Assembly: GCA_000525675.1 (NCBI GenBank)
Contig: CP002190.1
Location: 2,418,001-2,482,000, forward strand
DNA from: Bdellovibrio bacteriovorus W
Lineage (GTDB): Bacteria; Bdellovibrionota; Bdellovibrionia; Bdellovibrionales; Bdellovibrionaceae
DNA length: 64,000 nt
Direction of reading: 5' to 3'
The position numbers and the translations under genes are program-made. The notes beneath the pieces were generated by a model. That model was not told the origin of the DNA. It saw only the letters and a list, made by a program, of their open reading frames with translations, and searched no databases. This document shows, in pieces, positions 41,576 through 50,684 of the stretch (positions within the stretch are counted from its first letter, which is position 1; each line of letters opens with the position of its first letter).

Positions 41576-42782
41576 ATGGTGTTCTTAATAAATCAGGAAT
41601 CGTTCTCTTTAAAAGCTTCCTCACCGGATAAATACTTGCAAGCACCGTCGCAATCATTGGCAATAATAACGCCTGCACATAATGAGCAGGAAGAATATCT
41701 AAAAACACAATGAACTGCCTTGTTATCCCTGGTGCTGGAGGCATGGTGATCCCCGTTCTTAAAAGTGTACTATTAATAAGAACAGCAAGAATGATTCCCA
41801 GAGCTCCGCCCAGAAGCCCTAAAAAGGAATTCTCTAAAATAAATATTTTAAAGAGTCTTTTTCGAGTTTCTCCATTCGCCCTCAGCGCGCCCACTTCACC
41901 CGCTCGCTCTAAAAGACCCACAGAGATTACATTGAAGATTCCCATTGCTACGATGACCAAAATGATCGAGCGGATAAATGCGAATTGCGCATCCAAAAAA
42001 TCCACTGAGTTTTGGTAATAGTTTTTATCCAAAATTTCAAAGGGAATAGGATCAAGTTCAGAGTTTTGAGAGCGGATGTCTTTTTCTGCCTGAGCCCAAT
42101 GCTCAACACCTGTTGTTGCTAAGGCAAACATCTCAACACGATTTGTATCTAAGAGCTGCTGTGCTTGCGATAACTCTATTCGAAAAAAACTATCGTCGAG
42201 TGACTGCTTACCCGTAAAAAAGATTCCCGCCACACGTAAATCGACACCGTTAAGCTGCCCATGAACTGTCTGCGCAAGAATGGTAATCGTATCCCCCACC
42301 TTAGCATCAATACTTTCTGCAAGGCCTTTTCCTAAAATAATTTGGTCGGACTCTTGAATATCTGTTCCAGAAATAAAATTCATTTCCGTAAAGAACTTAT
42401 TTTCTCTTTGCGGAATAATCCCTTCACCGCGTCCACCGAGAGTGATTCCGCCTTTAACTACAAAGGCATAGAATGAAACCCTTGGAAAAACATCCTTTAC
42501 CTGAGATGAACTGCGAATTTGCTTTTCAACTTCATCCGGCTTTTCAAACCACTGCTTCCATGGTTCTTCGTGCACAACTCCAAAATAATCTTTAGGATAA
42601 ACTTGACCATGACCGTAATAACCGTGAATCACATTTTCACGATACTGGTTCATAACGCCTGAATTAAAACCTTGGTAGATTAAAAGCCCCGCCGATCCCA
42701 GAGCCACCGTGCAAAGACTTGCCAATGTACGACGAGGGTTACGGAATAAATTTCTCCAAGAAATAAGAATAAACTCTTTCAT
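41574..42782 (-). CDS. ABC transporter permease, LolC/MacB (FtsX-like) type
   Basis: A 402-residue permease with one N-terminal membrane helix (LFRNPRRTLASLCTVALGSAGLLIY), a large periplasmic domain of about 230 residues with the MacB-type VFPRVSFYAFV and GKGLAESIDAKVGDTI parts, then three C-terminal helices with the FtsX motif (VISVGLLERAGEVGALRANGETR would be the coupling segment; shown here in part). This family does not move cargo through a pore but pulls lipids, lipoproteins or proteins from the inner membrane by mechanotransmission. It follows the ATPase by five bases. Its cargo could be a lipoprotein (as LolCDE) or a lipid from the nearby operon. Confidence 0.85.
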   Translation of the reverse strand: MKEFILISWRNLFRNPRRTLASLCTVALGSAGLLIYQGFNSGVMNQYRENVIHGYYGHGQVYPKDYFGVVHEEPWKQWFEKPDEVEKQIRSSSQVKDVFPRVSFYAFVVKGGITLGGRGEGIIPQRENKFFTEMNFISGTDIQESDQIILGKGLAESIDAKVGDTITILAQTVHGQLNGVDLRVAGIFFTGKQSLDDSFFRIELSQAQQLLDTNRVEMFALATTGVEHWAQAEKDIRSQNSELDPIPFEILDKNYYQNSVDFLDAQFAFIRSIILVIVAMGIFNVISVGLLERAGEVGALRANGETRKRLFKIFILENSFLGLLGGALGIILAVLINSTLLRTGITMPPAPGITRQFIVFLDILPAHYVQALLLPMIATVLASIYPVRKLLKRTIPDLLRTP

Positions 42783-42787
42783 AGGCT

Positions 42788-43459
42788 TTAATTCAACTCC
42801 CCATCTTTCATTGTTAAAACAGACTCTGCATAGCTCACTAAATGAGAATCATGGGTTGAAAAGATAAAACTCGTTTTCTCGTGCTTTTGCAGCTCTTTAA
42901 ATGCGGTGATAATTTTCTCAGCAGTGACCGAGTCCAGATTAGCTGTCGGTTCATCTGCTAAAACCACTTCAGGTTTTTTAGCAATAGCACGAGCTATCGC
43001 CACCCTTTGCCTTTGTCCTCCAGATAGCTGCAAAGGTTTCTTCAAGGCATGATCCGCAAGCCCCAAAAGATCCAAGGTCTCCATCGCAATCTTTTTACTC
43101 TCACTTGGAGAATGCCCCAAAGAAGGTAAGAAGTAGGACGTGTTCTCTAAAACTGTAAGTGTGGGAATCAAATAGAAGGACTGAAAGACAAAGCCGATTT
43201 TCTTTAAACGCAATTTTTCACGCTCAGACTCTGAAAGGTTCGTCATTTCTTGGTCTGCTAAAAACAGCTTCCCGCGGGAAGAATGATCCAACAGCCCTAA
43301 GAGATTTAAAAGAGTCGTTTTACCAGAGCCAGAGGGCCCAACAATACAAGTAAAACACCCCTTCGGGATTTCTAAAGAAATGGACTTTAAAACTGACTGA
43401 GTTTGCCCATTCCAAGCATAGTCATAGCCAAGGTTTTCAAGGCGATACAATGTACTCAT
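42788..43459 (-). CDS. ABC transporter ATPase, LolD/MacB type
   Basis: A 223-residue ATPase: Walker [12 protein letters not shown], the Q-loop [10 protein letters not shown], signature [14 protein letters not shown], Walker [13 protein letters not shown] and the H-loop STHD. The length and the PTANLD ending put it in the LolD/MacB/FtsE group, which powers FtsX-like permeases. It is followed by the permease, and preceded in the same direction by a barrel gene and an AMIN-like gene, giving a four-gene unit that spans inner membrane, periplasm and outer membrane. Confidence 0.93.
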   Translation of the reverse strand: MSTLYRLENLGYDYAWNGQTQSVLKSISLEIPKGCFTCIVGPSGSGKTTLLNLLGLLDHSSRGKLFLADQEMTNLSESEREKLRLKKIGFVFQSFYLIPTLTVLENTSYFLPSLGHSPSESKKIAMETLDLLGLADHALKKPLQLSGGQRQRVAIARAIAKKPEVVLADEPTANLDSVTAEKIITAFKELQKHEKTSFIFSTHDSHLVSYAESVLTMKDGELN

Positions 43460-43478
43460 GAAATTTCCTTATTTGTTT

Positions 43479-44225
43479 TTAGAGAAAGAAGCGAAATCCA
43501 ATAGAGATGAACGCGCCAGACAGATCAAATTTTCTATCTGCCCCTGAAAGATCTTTCAGAGTGTCACCGCTTGGGTGAGTTCCAGAAAATGTGGAAGTCT
43601 CTTTGGAATATTTTAATTGATCAAAGTTCATGCGACGATAGCCGACCTCAAATGCCAGCGTTGTTGTGTCAGTGAAGTGACTCTCGTGACCAAAAACCAA
43701 GTTGTACTGAATTGTTTCACTCTTTGCCTGAAGCGAATGATCTAGAACTCCAGGAAATCGAGCCATCCCATCCGTTGTCAGCGAGTAAGTATTTTTGAAC
43801 GAAAGATTGGCAAGCCCTGCCCCTACGCCAATATATGAACGCGAAGTGCGATCATCACGAAGGTTCCACTCAAGGACAATCTTAGGAACTAAAACTAACA
43901 TATCACTTTGCACATCGTAGAGGTTAATCCCGGCCTCGGTGCCAGAGGTATTCAGACTGTTCGGCTTAAGGATTTCCACCCCAAGGCGAAGATTTGCAAT
44001 CGGCCGAGAATATAAGAAACCAACTTCAACAGAATAGTTAAAAGCTTGATCCCCAGAGAACTCCACAGTGTTAGGAGCTTCATCTTCAAGAGCCTTTGTG
44101 CCCATTCCAACTTTCCCACCCGAGAGAGAGAAGTACGCTGCAAAAGTCTCTTTGCCAAAATCAAAGATTCTGGCTTGAGCCACAGAGGAAATAAGTAATG
44201 AACACAAAAGAGTTCTTAAGAGCAC
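43479..44225 (-). CDS. outer-membrane barrel protein, unknown
   Basis: A 248-residue protein beginning with a signal peptide (about 18 residues, ending SSVAQA). It has about eight to ten strands and the family-typical GVGAGLANLSFKNTYSL, then YNLVFGHESHF and TLAFEVGYRRMNFDQLKYS, and ends SIGFRFFL. The pattern resembles OmpA/OmpW-sized barrels. The start is GTG at 44225, four bases after the AMIN-like gene's stop; no clear ribosome site was seen, so translation is probably coupled. It belongs to the ABC transporter unit and may provide the outer-membrane part of the route. Confidence 0.75.
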   Translation of the reverse strand: MLLRTLLCSLLISSVAQARIFDFGKETFAAYFSLSGGKVGMGTKALEDEAPNTVEFSGDQAFNYSVEVGFLYSRPIANLRLGVEILKPNSLNTSGTEAGINLYDVQSDMLVLVPKIVLEWNLRDDRTSRSYIGVGAGLANLSFKNTYSLTTDGMARFPGVLDHSLQAKSETIQYNLVFGHESHFTDTTTLAFEVGYRRMNFDQLKYSKETSTFSGTHPSGDTLKDLSGADRKFDLSGAFISIGFRFFL

Positions 44226-44229
44226 TGAA

Positions 44230-44739
44230 CTATTCCATTATAAGATCGACAACAACTTTGCTTGTCGTTTTCTTGCCAGCCACTTGGTAAACACGAACCT
44301 TAGTGTTCTTCTTTAAACTTAGAGTTAAATTCAAAGACGAATCCATCGGATCTAAGCTCATCTTCGCCGCGTGAACAGCTTTTGAAGAGTTGAACTTCTG
44401 CTTAAGCAATTGTTGGTTAACTAGAGAATTTGGCATTTGCGAAAAGTCGATAACCAATTCGGAAGGGTCTTTCCTAAGCTCTGCAAAGTAGTAACCCGGC
44501 CAACCAATAATTTTTCCACCGTTCATATCTCCCACATCAATGACAATGCGTTCGACTTTTTTCTTATTGTCGGCAGACAGACGCAAATCCATCATAGTGA
44601 AGCCAGTTCCGGCCAATCCACCAAAACTCACACCTTCACCAGATAAAATCTTTGAAACAGGGGCTTGAGATTTTTTTTGAACTGCCGCCATTGAAGGCAC
44701 AGCTAGCAGAAGAGCAAATACACATCCGATGTACTTCAT
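44230..44739 (-). CDS. secreted AMIN-domain-like protein
   Basis: A 169-residue protein with a signal peptide (MKYIGCVFALLLAVPSMA). The mature part resembles an AMIN domain: DLRLSADNKKKVERIVIDV, ELVIDFSQMP and, near the end, KVRVYQVAGKKTTSKVVVDL, the usual pattern of paired strands ending in VVDL. AMIN domains bind peptidoglycan or lodge secretion and amidase proteins in the periplasm. AAAGGAG precedes the ATG. It is the first gene of the ABC unit and may help anchor it to the cell wall. Confidence 0.65.
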   Translation of the reverse strand: MKYIGCVFALLLAVPSMAAVQKKSQAPVSKILSGEGVSFGGLAGTGFTMMDLRLSADNKKKVERIVIDVGDMNGGKIIGWPGYYFAELRKDPSELVIDFSQMPNSLVNQQLLKQKFNSSKAVHAAKMSLDPMDSSLNLTLSLKKNTKVRVYQVAGKKTTSKVVVDLIME

Positions 44740-44964
44740 TATCGACTCCTTTCGATATCTCTATAAGAGTAAAGAACGGATCTCCCCTTGCCAACTGAAA
44801 GGGTCCCCAAATCTAGGATATCATTTCGCGGCGCGTGGTGGCGTTTTTTGTCACCTATTTTCACTATTTTTCCATCCAACTCAAATTTAAGAGCTTTCCA
44901 CCAATTTTAGGAGAAGGCACGAAACTTGGAATTTGATCACCTTGTAATACTTTTTGGAGGAACC

Positions 44965-45537
44965 ATGAAAAGGTTAGTTTTAGCTATCCTCACAATCTTT
45001 ACGATGGCGGCTTGTCAGCAGGAAAGCAGCAATAATGGTAATGGCCAGGTGGCAACTCCTCTGGATTTCCACTGTATTAACGGAAACGCCAACTGTAACA
45101 ACCAAGCCTATAACTACTATCAAGGATGGATGCCCTATCCAGGATTTTATGGCTACGGCGGACAGCACTTCATCAATCAACTGAACAATCAAGGCTTCTG
45201 TAACTGCCCGTCTGGCTATATACCAACTTACAACGGCACTTTCGGGCTCGGTTGCGTCCAAAGTGCTATCGTAAATCCATTTATAGGGACTTTCTTCTAT
45301 TGGACATGGAATGTGATGGGTGGATACGGCTCTTATATGGGTTATGTTCCCGCAGCTCCGCAAACAATCAATAACTATCCACAAGTCTCTAATATTAGCG
45401 GATACCCGAATTCAGCGTCTTGCTCAAATCAGCTCACTCAGAGTTGTTTGTTGAACCAAGGCAATACCTGCGGAGCCGGCGCCTCGTGCCGTCCCGTTAC
45501 TCATGGCCAAAACCTTGGGGTTTGTGTACGAAATTAA
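44965..45537 (+). CDS. Asn/Gly/Tyr-rich lipoprotein, unknown
   Basis: A 190-residue lipoprotein: the signal ends in the lipobox MAAC at about residue 17. The mature part is rich in Asn, Gly and Tyr (NNGNGQ, NNQAYNYYQGW, GGYGSYMGYVP) with many cysteines, of which several are near the C-terminus (SASCSNQ, QSCLLNQ, NTCGAGASC), as in surface-exposed, disulfide-linked proteins. An upstream in-frame ATG exists, but GGAGG at 44956-44960 clearly marks the ATG at 44965. It is divergent from the ABC unit. No known family; a surface adhesin-like or prey-contact role would be speculation. Confidence 0.75.
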   Translation: MKRLVLAILTIFTMAACQQESSNNGNGQVATPLDFHCINGNANCNNQAYNYYQGWMPYPGFYGYGGQHFINQLNNQGFCNCPSGYIPTYNGTFGLGCVQSAIVNPFIGTFFYWTWNVMGGYGSYMGYVPAAPQTINNYPQVSNISGYPNSASCSNQLTQSCLLNQGNTCGAGASCRPVTHGQNLGVCVRN

Positions 45538-45599
45538 AAATTTTGGAGTGAGAGCGTCGCTCCTCCACCGTTTTTACGGATAATACGCCGCAATATCTT

Positions 45600-45641
45600 G
45601 GGCCCTCGGAAGGAACTAACCTCTAAGGGCCCTTTCCTTTT
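45600..45641 (+). terminator. intrinsic terminator
   Basis: GGGCCCT (45600-45606) pairs with AGGGCCC (45626-45632), followed by a T-rich stretch with CC inside. It ends the lipoprotein transcript about 60 bases after the stop; the rest of the gap 45642-45758 shows only the upstream region of the oligopeptidase gene. Confidence 0.75.
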
Positions 45642-45758
45642 TGTCGCCTGCTTTTTTAGCCTTCCGCATAGCTCTTTTTAGCTTTATTTTCCCTCTTGTT
45701 CATGAAAGAAAAGGTGTTGAATTGAACTCGTTTAACTCACCTTTTTGGGAGGTCATTC

Positions 45759-47798
45759 ATGACAACTGCAAATCCTCTTTTACAAGCTTTCACAAATAAG
45801 GACCAAGCGGTTCCTTTTGATAAAATCAAAGTTGAGCACTACATACCTGCTTTGGATGAAGCGATCGCACTTGCTAAGAAAAACATCGAAACAATCAAGA
45901 ACCAATCTGAAGCTCCAAGCTTTGCAAATACGATTGAAGCCTTAGAAAGTGCCTCTGAACTTTCAGACACTATTTCTGGAATCTATAGCAATCTTGAGGT
46001 GGCCAACGCCAGCCCTGAGCATCAAGCTCTCGCAGTAGAAATCTACCCTAAGTTGACAGCACTTTCTTCAGACATTGCGTTGGACGAAGCTATCTTCCAA
46101 AGAGTGAAAGCCGTTTACGACCAACGCGCTGATTTAAATCTTAATGGCGAACAATCTCGCCTTTTAGAAAAAACTTATCTTTCTTTCGCGCGCAACGGAG
46201 CCTTATTAAACTCTGCGGATAAAGAAACTCTTCGTCAAATCGACCAAGAGCTATCGGTACTAGGTCCAAAGTTTTCTGAGAACGTTCTAAAGGCGACGAA
46301 CTCTTTTGAAATGTATTTGGATAAAGCCGAAGACGTTGCTGGAATCCCCGAAGGAATTCTAGAGGGGGCTGCAGCTGCTGCAGAAGCAAAAGGCAAAAAA
46401 GGCCAATGGCTTTTCACTCTTTCAATCCCGAGCTATTTACCATTTATGACTTATGCAAGCTCACGCGCTTTAAGAGAGAAAATGTGGAAAGCATTTTCAT
46501 CAAGAGCATTTAGCGGTGAATTCAGCAATCAAGACAACGTTCTTAAGATCGTAAAACTTCGCGATCAAAGAGCAAAGCTTCTGGGCTTCAAAACCCATGC
46601 AGACTTCGTCCTTGCTGAGCGTATGGCGCAGAATCCAACAACAGTGAATGATTTCCTTAACAAGCTTCTTACGGCTTCTAAGCAAGCTGGTGAAAAAGAC
46701 GTTAAAGAAGTTGCGGACTTTGCAAAAAAACTAGATGGCGTTTCAGACATCCAGCCTTGGGACTTTGCCTACTACTCTGAAAAGCTTAAAGAAGAAAAGT
46801 ATGCTTTCAACGAAGAAGATCTTCGCCCGTACTTCAAACTTGAAAACGTAGTTGATGGCGTCTTCGCCCATGCTAAAAAACTTTACGGCTTAACGTTCAA
46901 AGAAAATAAAGAAATCCCAGGCTATCACCCAGAGGTGAAGGTCTATGAAATCTATGAAGATGGTTCGAACAAATACATGGGTCTTTTCTATACAGACTTC
47001 TTCCCTCGTGACACTAAAAAAGGTGGCGCATGGATGACTCAGTTCAGAGGGCAAGGCATGATTGGTGGCGAGATGAAGCGTCCACACATCAGCATCGTGT
47101 GCAACTTCACGAAACCAACTCCGACAAAACCTTCTCTTTTAACTTACGATGAAGTTCGCACTCTATTCCATGAGTTCGGTCACGCTCTGCATGGAATCCT
47201 TTCAGAGTGTCATTACGCTTCTCTTAGCGGAACAAATGTTTACTGGGATTTCGTCGAACTTCCTTCGCAAATCATGGAAAACTGGGCTGGAGAAAAAGAA
47301 GGCTTAGATCTGTTTGCAAAACACTATGAGACCAATGCATTGATGCCCGCTGAGTTGATTGAAAAATTAAAGGCGTCACAAAAGTTCCAAGCAGGTTACA
47401 TGTCTTGCCGTCAAATTCAGTTCGGTATGATGGATATGGCTTGGCACTCAACGCCTCCAGAGCATATCAAAGACGTTGATTCTTTCGAGGAGTCAGCAAC
47501 TGCTGAGACTCGTCTCTTCCCTAAAATTGAAGGTGCGAACTCTTCAACTAGCTTCAGTCATATTTTCGCAGGCGGATACTCTGCAGGATATTATTCTTAT
47601 AAATGGGCTGAGGTTTTAGACGCTGATGCTTTTGAATATTTCAAAGATGAAGGTCTCTTCAATGCAGAAGTTGCTCAGAAGTTTAAAGACAATATCCTGA
47701 GCCGTGGCGGAACGGAACACCCTATGGAACTTTACAAAAAGTTCCGTGGTAGAGAACCAGATCCAGCAGCTCTTTTAAGACGTGACGGTTTGATTTAA
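45759..47798 (+). CDS. prlC: M3 family oligopeptidase A
   Basis: A 679-residue zinc oligopeptidase. The zinc motif is HEFGHALHG (first His about residue 471), with the third ligand Glu in VELPSQIMENW as in M3 enzymes such as oligopeptidase A (PrlC) and Dcp. There is no signal peptide, so it works in the cytoplasm, degrading signal peptides and small peptides, as would be needed after uptake of prey peptides. GGGAGG precedes the ATG. Its stop shares one base with the NAD kinase start (TAATG). Length is close to the usual 680 residues. Confidence 0.93.
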   Translation: MTTANPLLQAFTNKDQAVPFDKIKVEHYIPALDEAIALAKKNIETIKNQSEAPSFANTIEALESASELSDTISGIYSNLEVANASPEHQALAVEIYPKLTALSSDIALDEAIFQRVKAVYDQRADLNLNGEQSRLLEKTYLSFARNGALLNSADKETLRQIDQELSVLGPKFSENVLKATNSFEMYLDKAEDVAGIPEGILEGAAAAAEAKGKKGQWLFTLSIPSYLPFMTYASSRALREKMWKAFSSRAFSGEFSNQDNVLKIVKLRDQRAKLLGFKTHADFVLAERMAQNPTTVNDFLNKLLTASKQAGEKDVKEVADFAKKLDGVSDIQPWDFAYYSEKLKEEKYAFNEEDLRPYFKLENVVDGVFAHAKKLYGLTFKENKEIPGYHPEVKVYEIYEDGSNKYMGLFYTDFFPRDTKKGGAWMTQFRGQGMIGGEMKRPHISIVCNFTKPTPTKPSLLTYDEVRTLFHEFGHALHGILSECHYASLSGTNVYWDFVELPSQIMENWAGEKEGLDLFAKHYETNALMPAELIEKLKASQKFQAGYMSCRQIQFGMMDMAWHSTPPEHIKDVDSFEESATAETRLFPKIEGANSSTSFSHIFAGGYSAGYYSYKWAEVLDADAFEYFKDEGLFNAEVAQKFKDNILSRGGTEHPMELYKKFRGREPDPAALLRRDGLI

Positions 47799-48703
47799 TG
47801 AATACAGATACCTCGGCAATGGAAACTTCGTTTTTGAAACTTGAAAAAGGCAGTGCCATTGCCTTGGTTTATAGACTCCAGACGGCAGCCGCCGTCTCTG
47901 TCGCTCAGAAAGTAGCCACATACTTACAAAAAAAAGGTTTTGAGGTCTACACAGCCCCGGGGCAAAAGCTAATCCCTGGGACCAAGGCTGCTCGCTCTAA
48001 GAAACAACTCGATGAAATCAAGTTGGCTATTGTACTGGGTGGCGATGGAACGTACTTACGTGGTGTCAGAGTCTTAGAAGGTCGCAATATTCCCCTTCTC
48101 GGCTTTAACATGGGGTCGTTGGGCTTTTTAACTGTTCACCCTGAAGAGTCGGCTTTTAAAATCATCGACAAAACCATCAAAGGTGAAATGGCTCTTTTGC
48201 CGACCTCGATGCTTTACGCAAAGGTCATGCGCAAAGGGAAAAAGCGCGTAGACTTCCACGCCTTGAATGACTTGGTCTTGGAGAGAGGTTCTTTCTCTCA
48301 GTTAATCAATACGGCAATTTATTCTGAAAAATTCCTAGTTAGCCAAATCAAGGCCGACGGTATTATTGTTTCGACGCCTTCAGGATCAACAGCCTATAAC
48401 TTGGCAGCTGGTGGACCCATTGTTCATCCAGAAGCTCCGGTTTTAGTCGTTGCTCCAGTAGCCCCTCATAGCCTGACATCTCGCCCTCTGATCTTTCCTG
48501 ATCAAAGAGCGATTTCATTTAAGCTAGAAGGCAAAACACAAAAAGCCCACCTGATCGTCGATGGTCAGAAGATGACGGAAGTAACAGCCGCCGACGAAGT
48601 CATCGTCATGCGCTCTTGCTACGATCATTGGATGGTTCGAGAACCGAATCACAACTTCTATCACCTCTTACGTGAAAAGTTGAAATTCGGAGATAGAAAC
48701 TAA
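47798..48703 (+). CDS. nadK: NAD kinase
   Basis: A 301-residue NAD kinase (PpnK/NadK): the nucleotide motif GGDGTYLRG (about residue 76-84), GFNMGSLGFL, NDLVLERG and the TPSGSTAYNLAAGGPIVHP stretch, all typical. It phosphorylates NAD to NADP. The 12-residue start (MNTDTSAMETSF) could begin at the second Met, but overlap with the preceding stop (TAATG) makes the first ATG likely. The gene pair with the oligopeptidase is followed by a hairpin and then recN, so recN may have its own promoter. Confidence 0.95.
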   Translation: MNTDTSAMETSFLKLEKGSAIALVYRLQTAAAVSVAQKVATYLQKKGFEVYTAPGQKLIPGTKAARSKKQLDEIKLAIVLGGDGTYLRGVRVLEGRNIPLLGFNMGSLGFLTVHPEESAFKIIDKTIKGEMALLPTSMLYAKVMRKGKKRVDFHALNDLVLERGSFSQLINTAIYSEKFLVSQIKADGIIVSTPSGSTAYNLAAGGPIVHPEAPVLVVAPVAPHSLTSRPLIFPDQRAISFKLEGKTQKAHLIVDGQKMTEVTAADEVIVMRSCYDHWMVREPNHNFYHLLREKLKFGDRN

Positions 48704-48733
48704 GAAGAACGGTATTTAGATAGTTTACAAGAA

Positions 48734-48764
48734 GGCATCTTGCTTGAAAGACCCTAAAGATGCC
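48734..48764 (+). terminator. hairpin between NAD kinase and recN genes
   Basis: GGCATCTT (48734-48741) pairs with AAGATGCC (48757-48764) around a 15-base loop. There is no T-run, so it may be a weak terminator or a leader structure for recN. Confidence 0.5.
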
Positions 48765-48810
48765 CTCGCTTTGAGATCAGATCGGCCCTTGAAAGACATT
48801 TGGAGACAAA

Positions 48811-50505
48811 ATGTTATTAGAACTGAAAGTTTCAAATTTTGCGATCATCGAAAATCTTCACATCTCTTTTAAAGATGGTTTAAACATCCTCAGTGGTGAA
48901 ACCGGAGCTGGAAAATCTGTTCTTTTAAAGAGCTTAAGCCTTCTTATGGGTGGTAAGGGCTCTAGCGATACCATTCGCACAGGCGCTCAGCAGGCGACGA
49001 TTGAGGGTTCTTTTGATATCAGCAAGCGCCCTGATATTATCGAGCAATTGATCAATATGGGAATCGATCACGACGAGCACACTTTAATTGTTCGTCGTAT
49101 CTTAAGTGCAGGAGATCGCTCTAAGGTCTATCTCAATGGCAGCCTCAGCACCTTAAACAGTTTGCGTGATATCGTGGCTCCGATGGTGGAATTAGCGGGA
49201 CACTCTGCTCCTTTGATCGAAATGACGGGTCAGCACGAAAATAGAAACCTCATGTCTAAAAATTATCACTTAGATCTTTTAGATCAGTACAGCGGGACGT
49301 GGGATAAGCGATTGCTATTTACAGAGAAGTTCAATCGCTACAATCGAATCTTTGAAGAAATTAGAGAGCTTGAAAGCGATGCAAAACAAAAAGCTCAGCG
49401 CCTTGATTTCTTAATTTACCAACGCGACGAGATCTCTAACCTTGATTTACAGTCCGGCGAAGACGTTGAACTTGAAGTCACTTTAAAAAAACTTAAAAAC
49501 TCAAATCGCATTGGAACTTTTGTCGACCAAGCCGAGAGTGCTCTATACACAGATGACGACTCTGCTATTAGTCGCATCAATGCCATTCTTAAAAAAGGTA
49601 TGGAGATCGCCAATATTGATCCGGCTATTGCTGAAAAGGTTGATAACCTTGAACAGGCAAAAACCTTGATCGACGAAAGCATCTACGAGCTACGTCAATA
49701 TGTTTCAAGAATTGATTCGGACCCAGCTAAACTTGAAGAAACGGAAGCTCGTCTTAGTGATCTCCGCAAATTGCAAAAGAAATACGGCGCAAGTGTTGAT
49801 GACATTTTAGCAGCCCTTCAAGAAATTGAATCTGAAATCTCTGACCTTCAAAATAGCGATACTAAAATTGATTCTCTAAAAAAAGAATCCGCGGTTCTTC
49901 TGAAAGAGCTACAAGTTCTTGGCAAAGATATTCACGCTCGTCGGCTAAAAGGCTCTGTCCTTTTAGCCGATAGCGTGAATGCTGAGCTTTTAGACTTAAA
50001 CATGAAGGGCGTAACCTTCCATGTTCAGATTATGGATTCAGAGATGAACTCGACGGGTTTAAGTGATGTTGAGTTTATGAGCCAGACCTCTGCTAAAGAT
50101 GTTAAGCGCCCTTTAACGAAGTTTGCCTCTGGTGGTGAGCTCAGTCGTATTCTTTTGTCGTTAAAGCGTGTTGTAGGCTCTTCTCACCAGCCCCGCACTT
50201 ATCTATTTGATGAAGTCGACACCGGCGTTTCTGGAGAAACGGCTGAAAAAGTCGGTCGTAAATTAAAGACGATCGCCCAAGGCCAACAAGTGATTTGTGT
50301 AACTCACTTACCGCAAGTTGCGGCTTTTGGTGATATCCACTTCTTTATCCAGAAAGCCCCAGATTCTGACTCTGTGGCTATGGCTGTGTCTGAGTTAAAA
50401 ACGAAAGATCGTATTCAAGAGATCGCCCGCTTGATCAGTGGAGAAAAGATTTCTAAAACATCTTTAGCCCATGCTGAACAGCTTTTAACCGAAGCACGCG
50501 CCTAG
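48811..50505 (+). CDS. recN: DNA repair protein RecN
   Basis: A 564-residue SMC-like ATPase: ISFKDGLNILSGETGAGKS with the Walker A at the N-terminus, the typical RecN NFAIIENL start, two coiled-coil arms (about residues 160-210 and 305-375) and the C-terminal ABC motifs: signature ASGGELSRILLSLK, Walker B YLFDEVDTGVSG and VTHLPQVA. RecN holds and scans broken DNA ends, working with RecA and end-resection by AddAB (encoded at 10-16 kb). TTGGAGA precedes the ATG. No palindrome resembling a LexA box was seen in the 107 bases before it. Confidence 0.95.
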   Translation: MLLELKVSNFAIIENLHISFKDGLNILSGETGAGKSVLLKSLSLLMGGKGSSDTIRTGAQQATIEGSFDISKRPDIIEQLINMGIDHDEHTLIVRRILSAGDRSKVYLNGSLSTLNSLRDIVAPMVELAGHSAPLIEMTGQHENRNLMSKNYHLDLLDQYSGTWDKRLLFTEKFNRYNRIFEEIRELESDAKQKAQRLDFLIYQRDEISNLDLQSGEDVELEVTLKKLKNSNRIGTFVDQAESALYTDDDSAISRINAILKKGMEIANIDPAIAEKVDNLEQAKTLIDESIYELRQYVSRIDSDPAKLEETEARLSDLRKLQKKYGASVDDILAALQEIESEISDLQNSDTKIDSLKKESAVLLKELQVLGKDIHARRLKGSVLLADSVNAELLDLNMKGVTFHVQIMDSEMNSTGLSDVEFMSQTSAKDVKRPLTKFASGGELSRILLSLKRVVGSSHQPRTYLFDEVDTGVSGETAEKVGRKLKTIAQGQQVICVTHLPQVAAFGDIHFFIQKAPDSDSVAMAVSELKTKDRIQEIARLISGEKISKTSLAHAEQLLTEARA

Positions 50506-50511
50506 CGCCCC

Positions 50512-50579
50512 TGCGGGAATGAAACTCCCGCATATTCTGCCATTTCTATCCATAAAAAAGCCGTTTCCTCGGCTTTTTT
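50512..50579 (+). terminator. tandem hairpins after recN
   Basis: First, TGCGGGA (50512-50518) pairs with TCCCGCA (50526-50532). Second, AAAAAAGCCG (50554-50563) pairs with CGGCTTTTTT (50570-50579), a classic intrinsic terminator. The first may only guard the 3' end. Confidence 0.85.
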
Positions 50580-50640
50580 AATTTTCGTGTCTACATCTAA
50601 GACATAGATGAATCATATAAACACAAACGAAATTACAATC

Positions 50641-50667
50641 TCATATTTTCAGAACGAGATCCGATAA
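50641..50667 (+). promoter_or_regulatory. possible sigma-28 (FliA-type) promoter
   Basis: TCCGATAA (50660-50667; 7 of 8 matches to GCCGATAA) with TCATATTT (50641-50648; 5 of 8 to TAAAGTTT) at the standard 11-base spacing, 18 bases before the start of the lipoprotein gene. Confidence 0.3.
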
Positions 50668-50684
50668 GGTAAATATAACTTTAT

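Noticed and set aside
41379-41588. A 69-residue plus-strand frame overlapping the small membrane protein gene.
   Set aside because: It runs through the terminator hairpin and into the ABC permease stop, has no ribosome site, and the frame at 41360 has a better start and stop.
48704-48810. A LexA box before recN.
   Set aside because: No TTAC-N3-GTAA or similar palindrome was found there.
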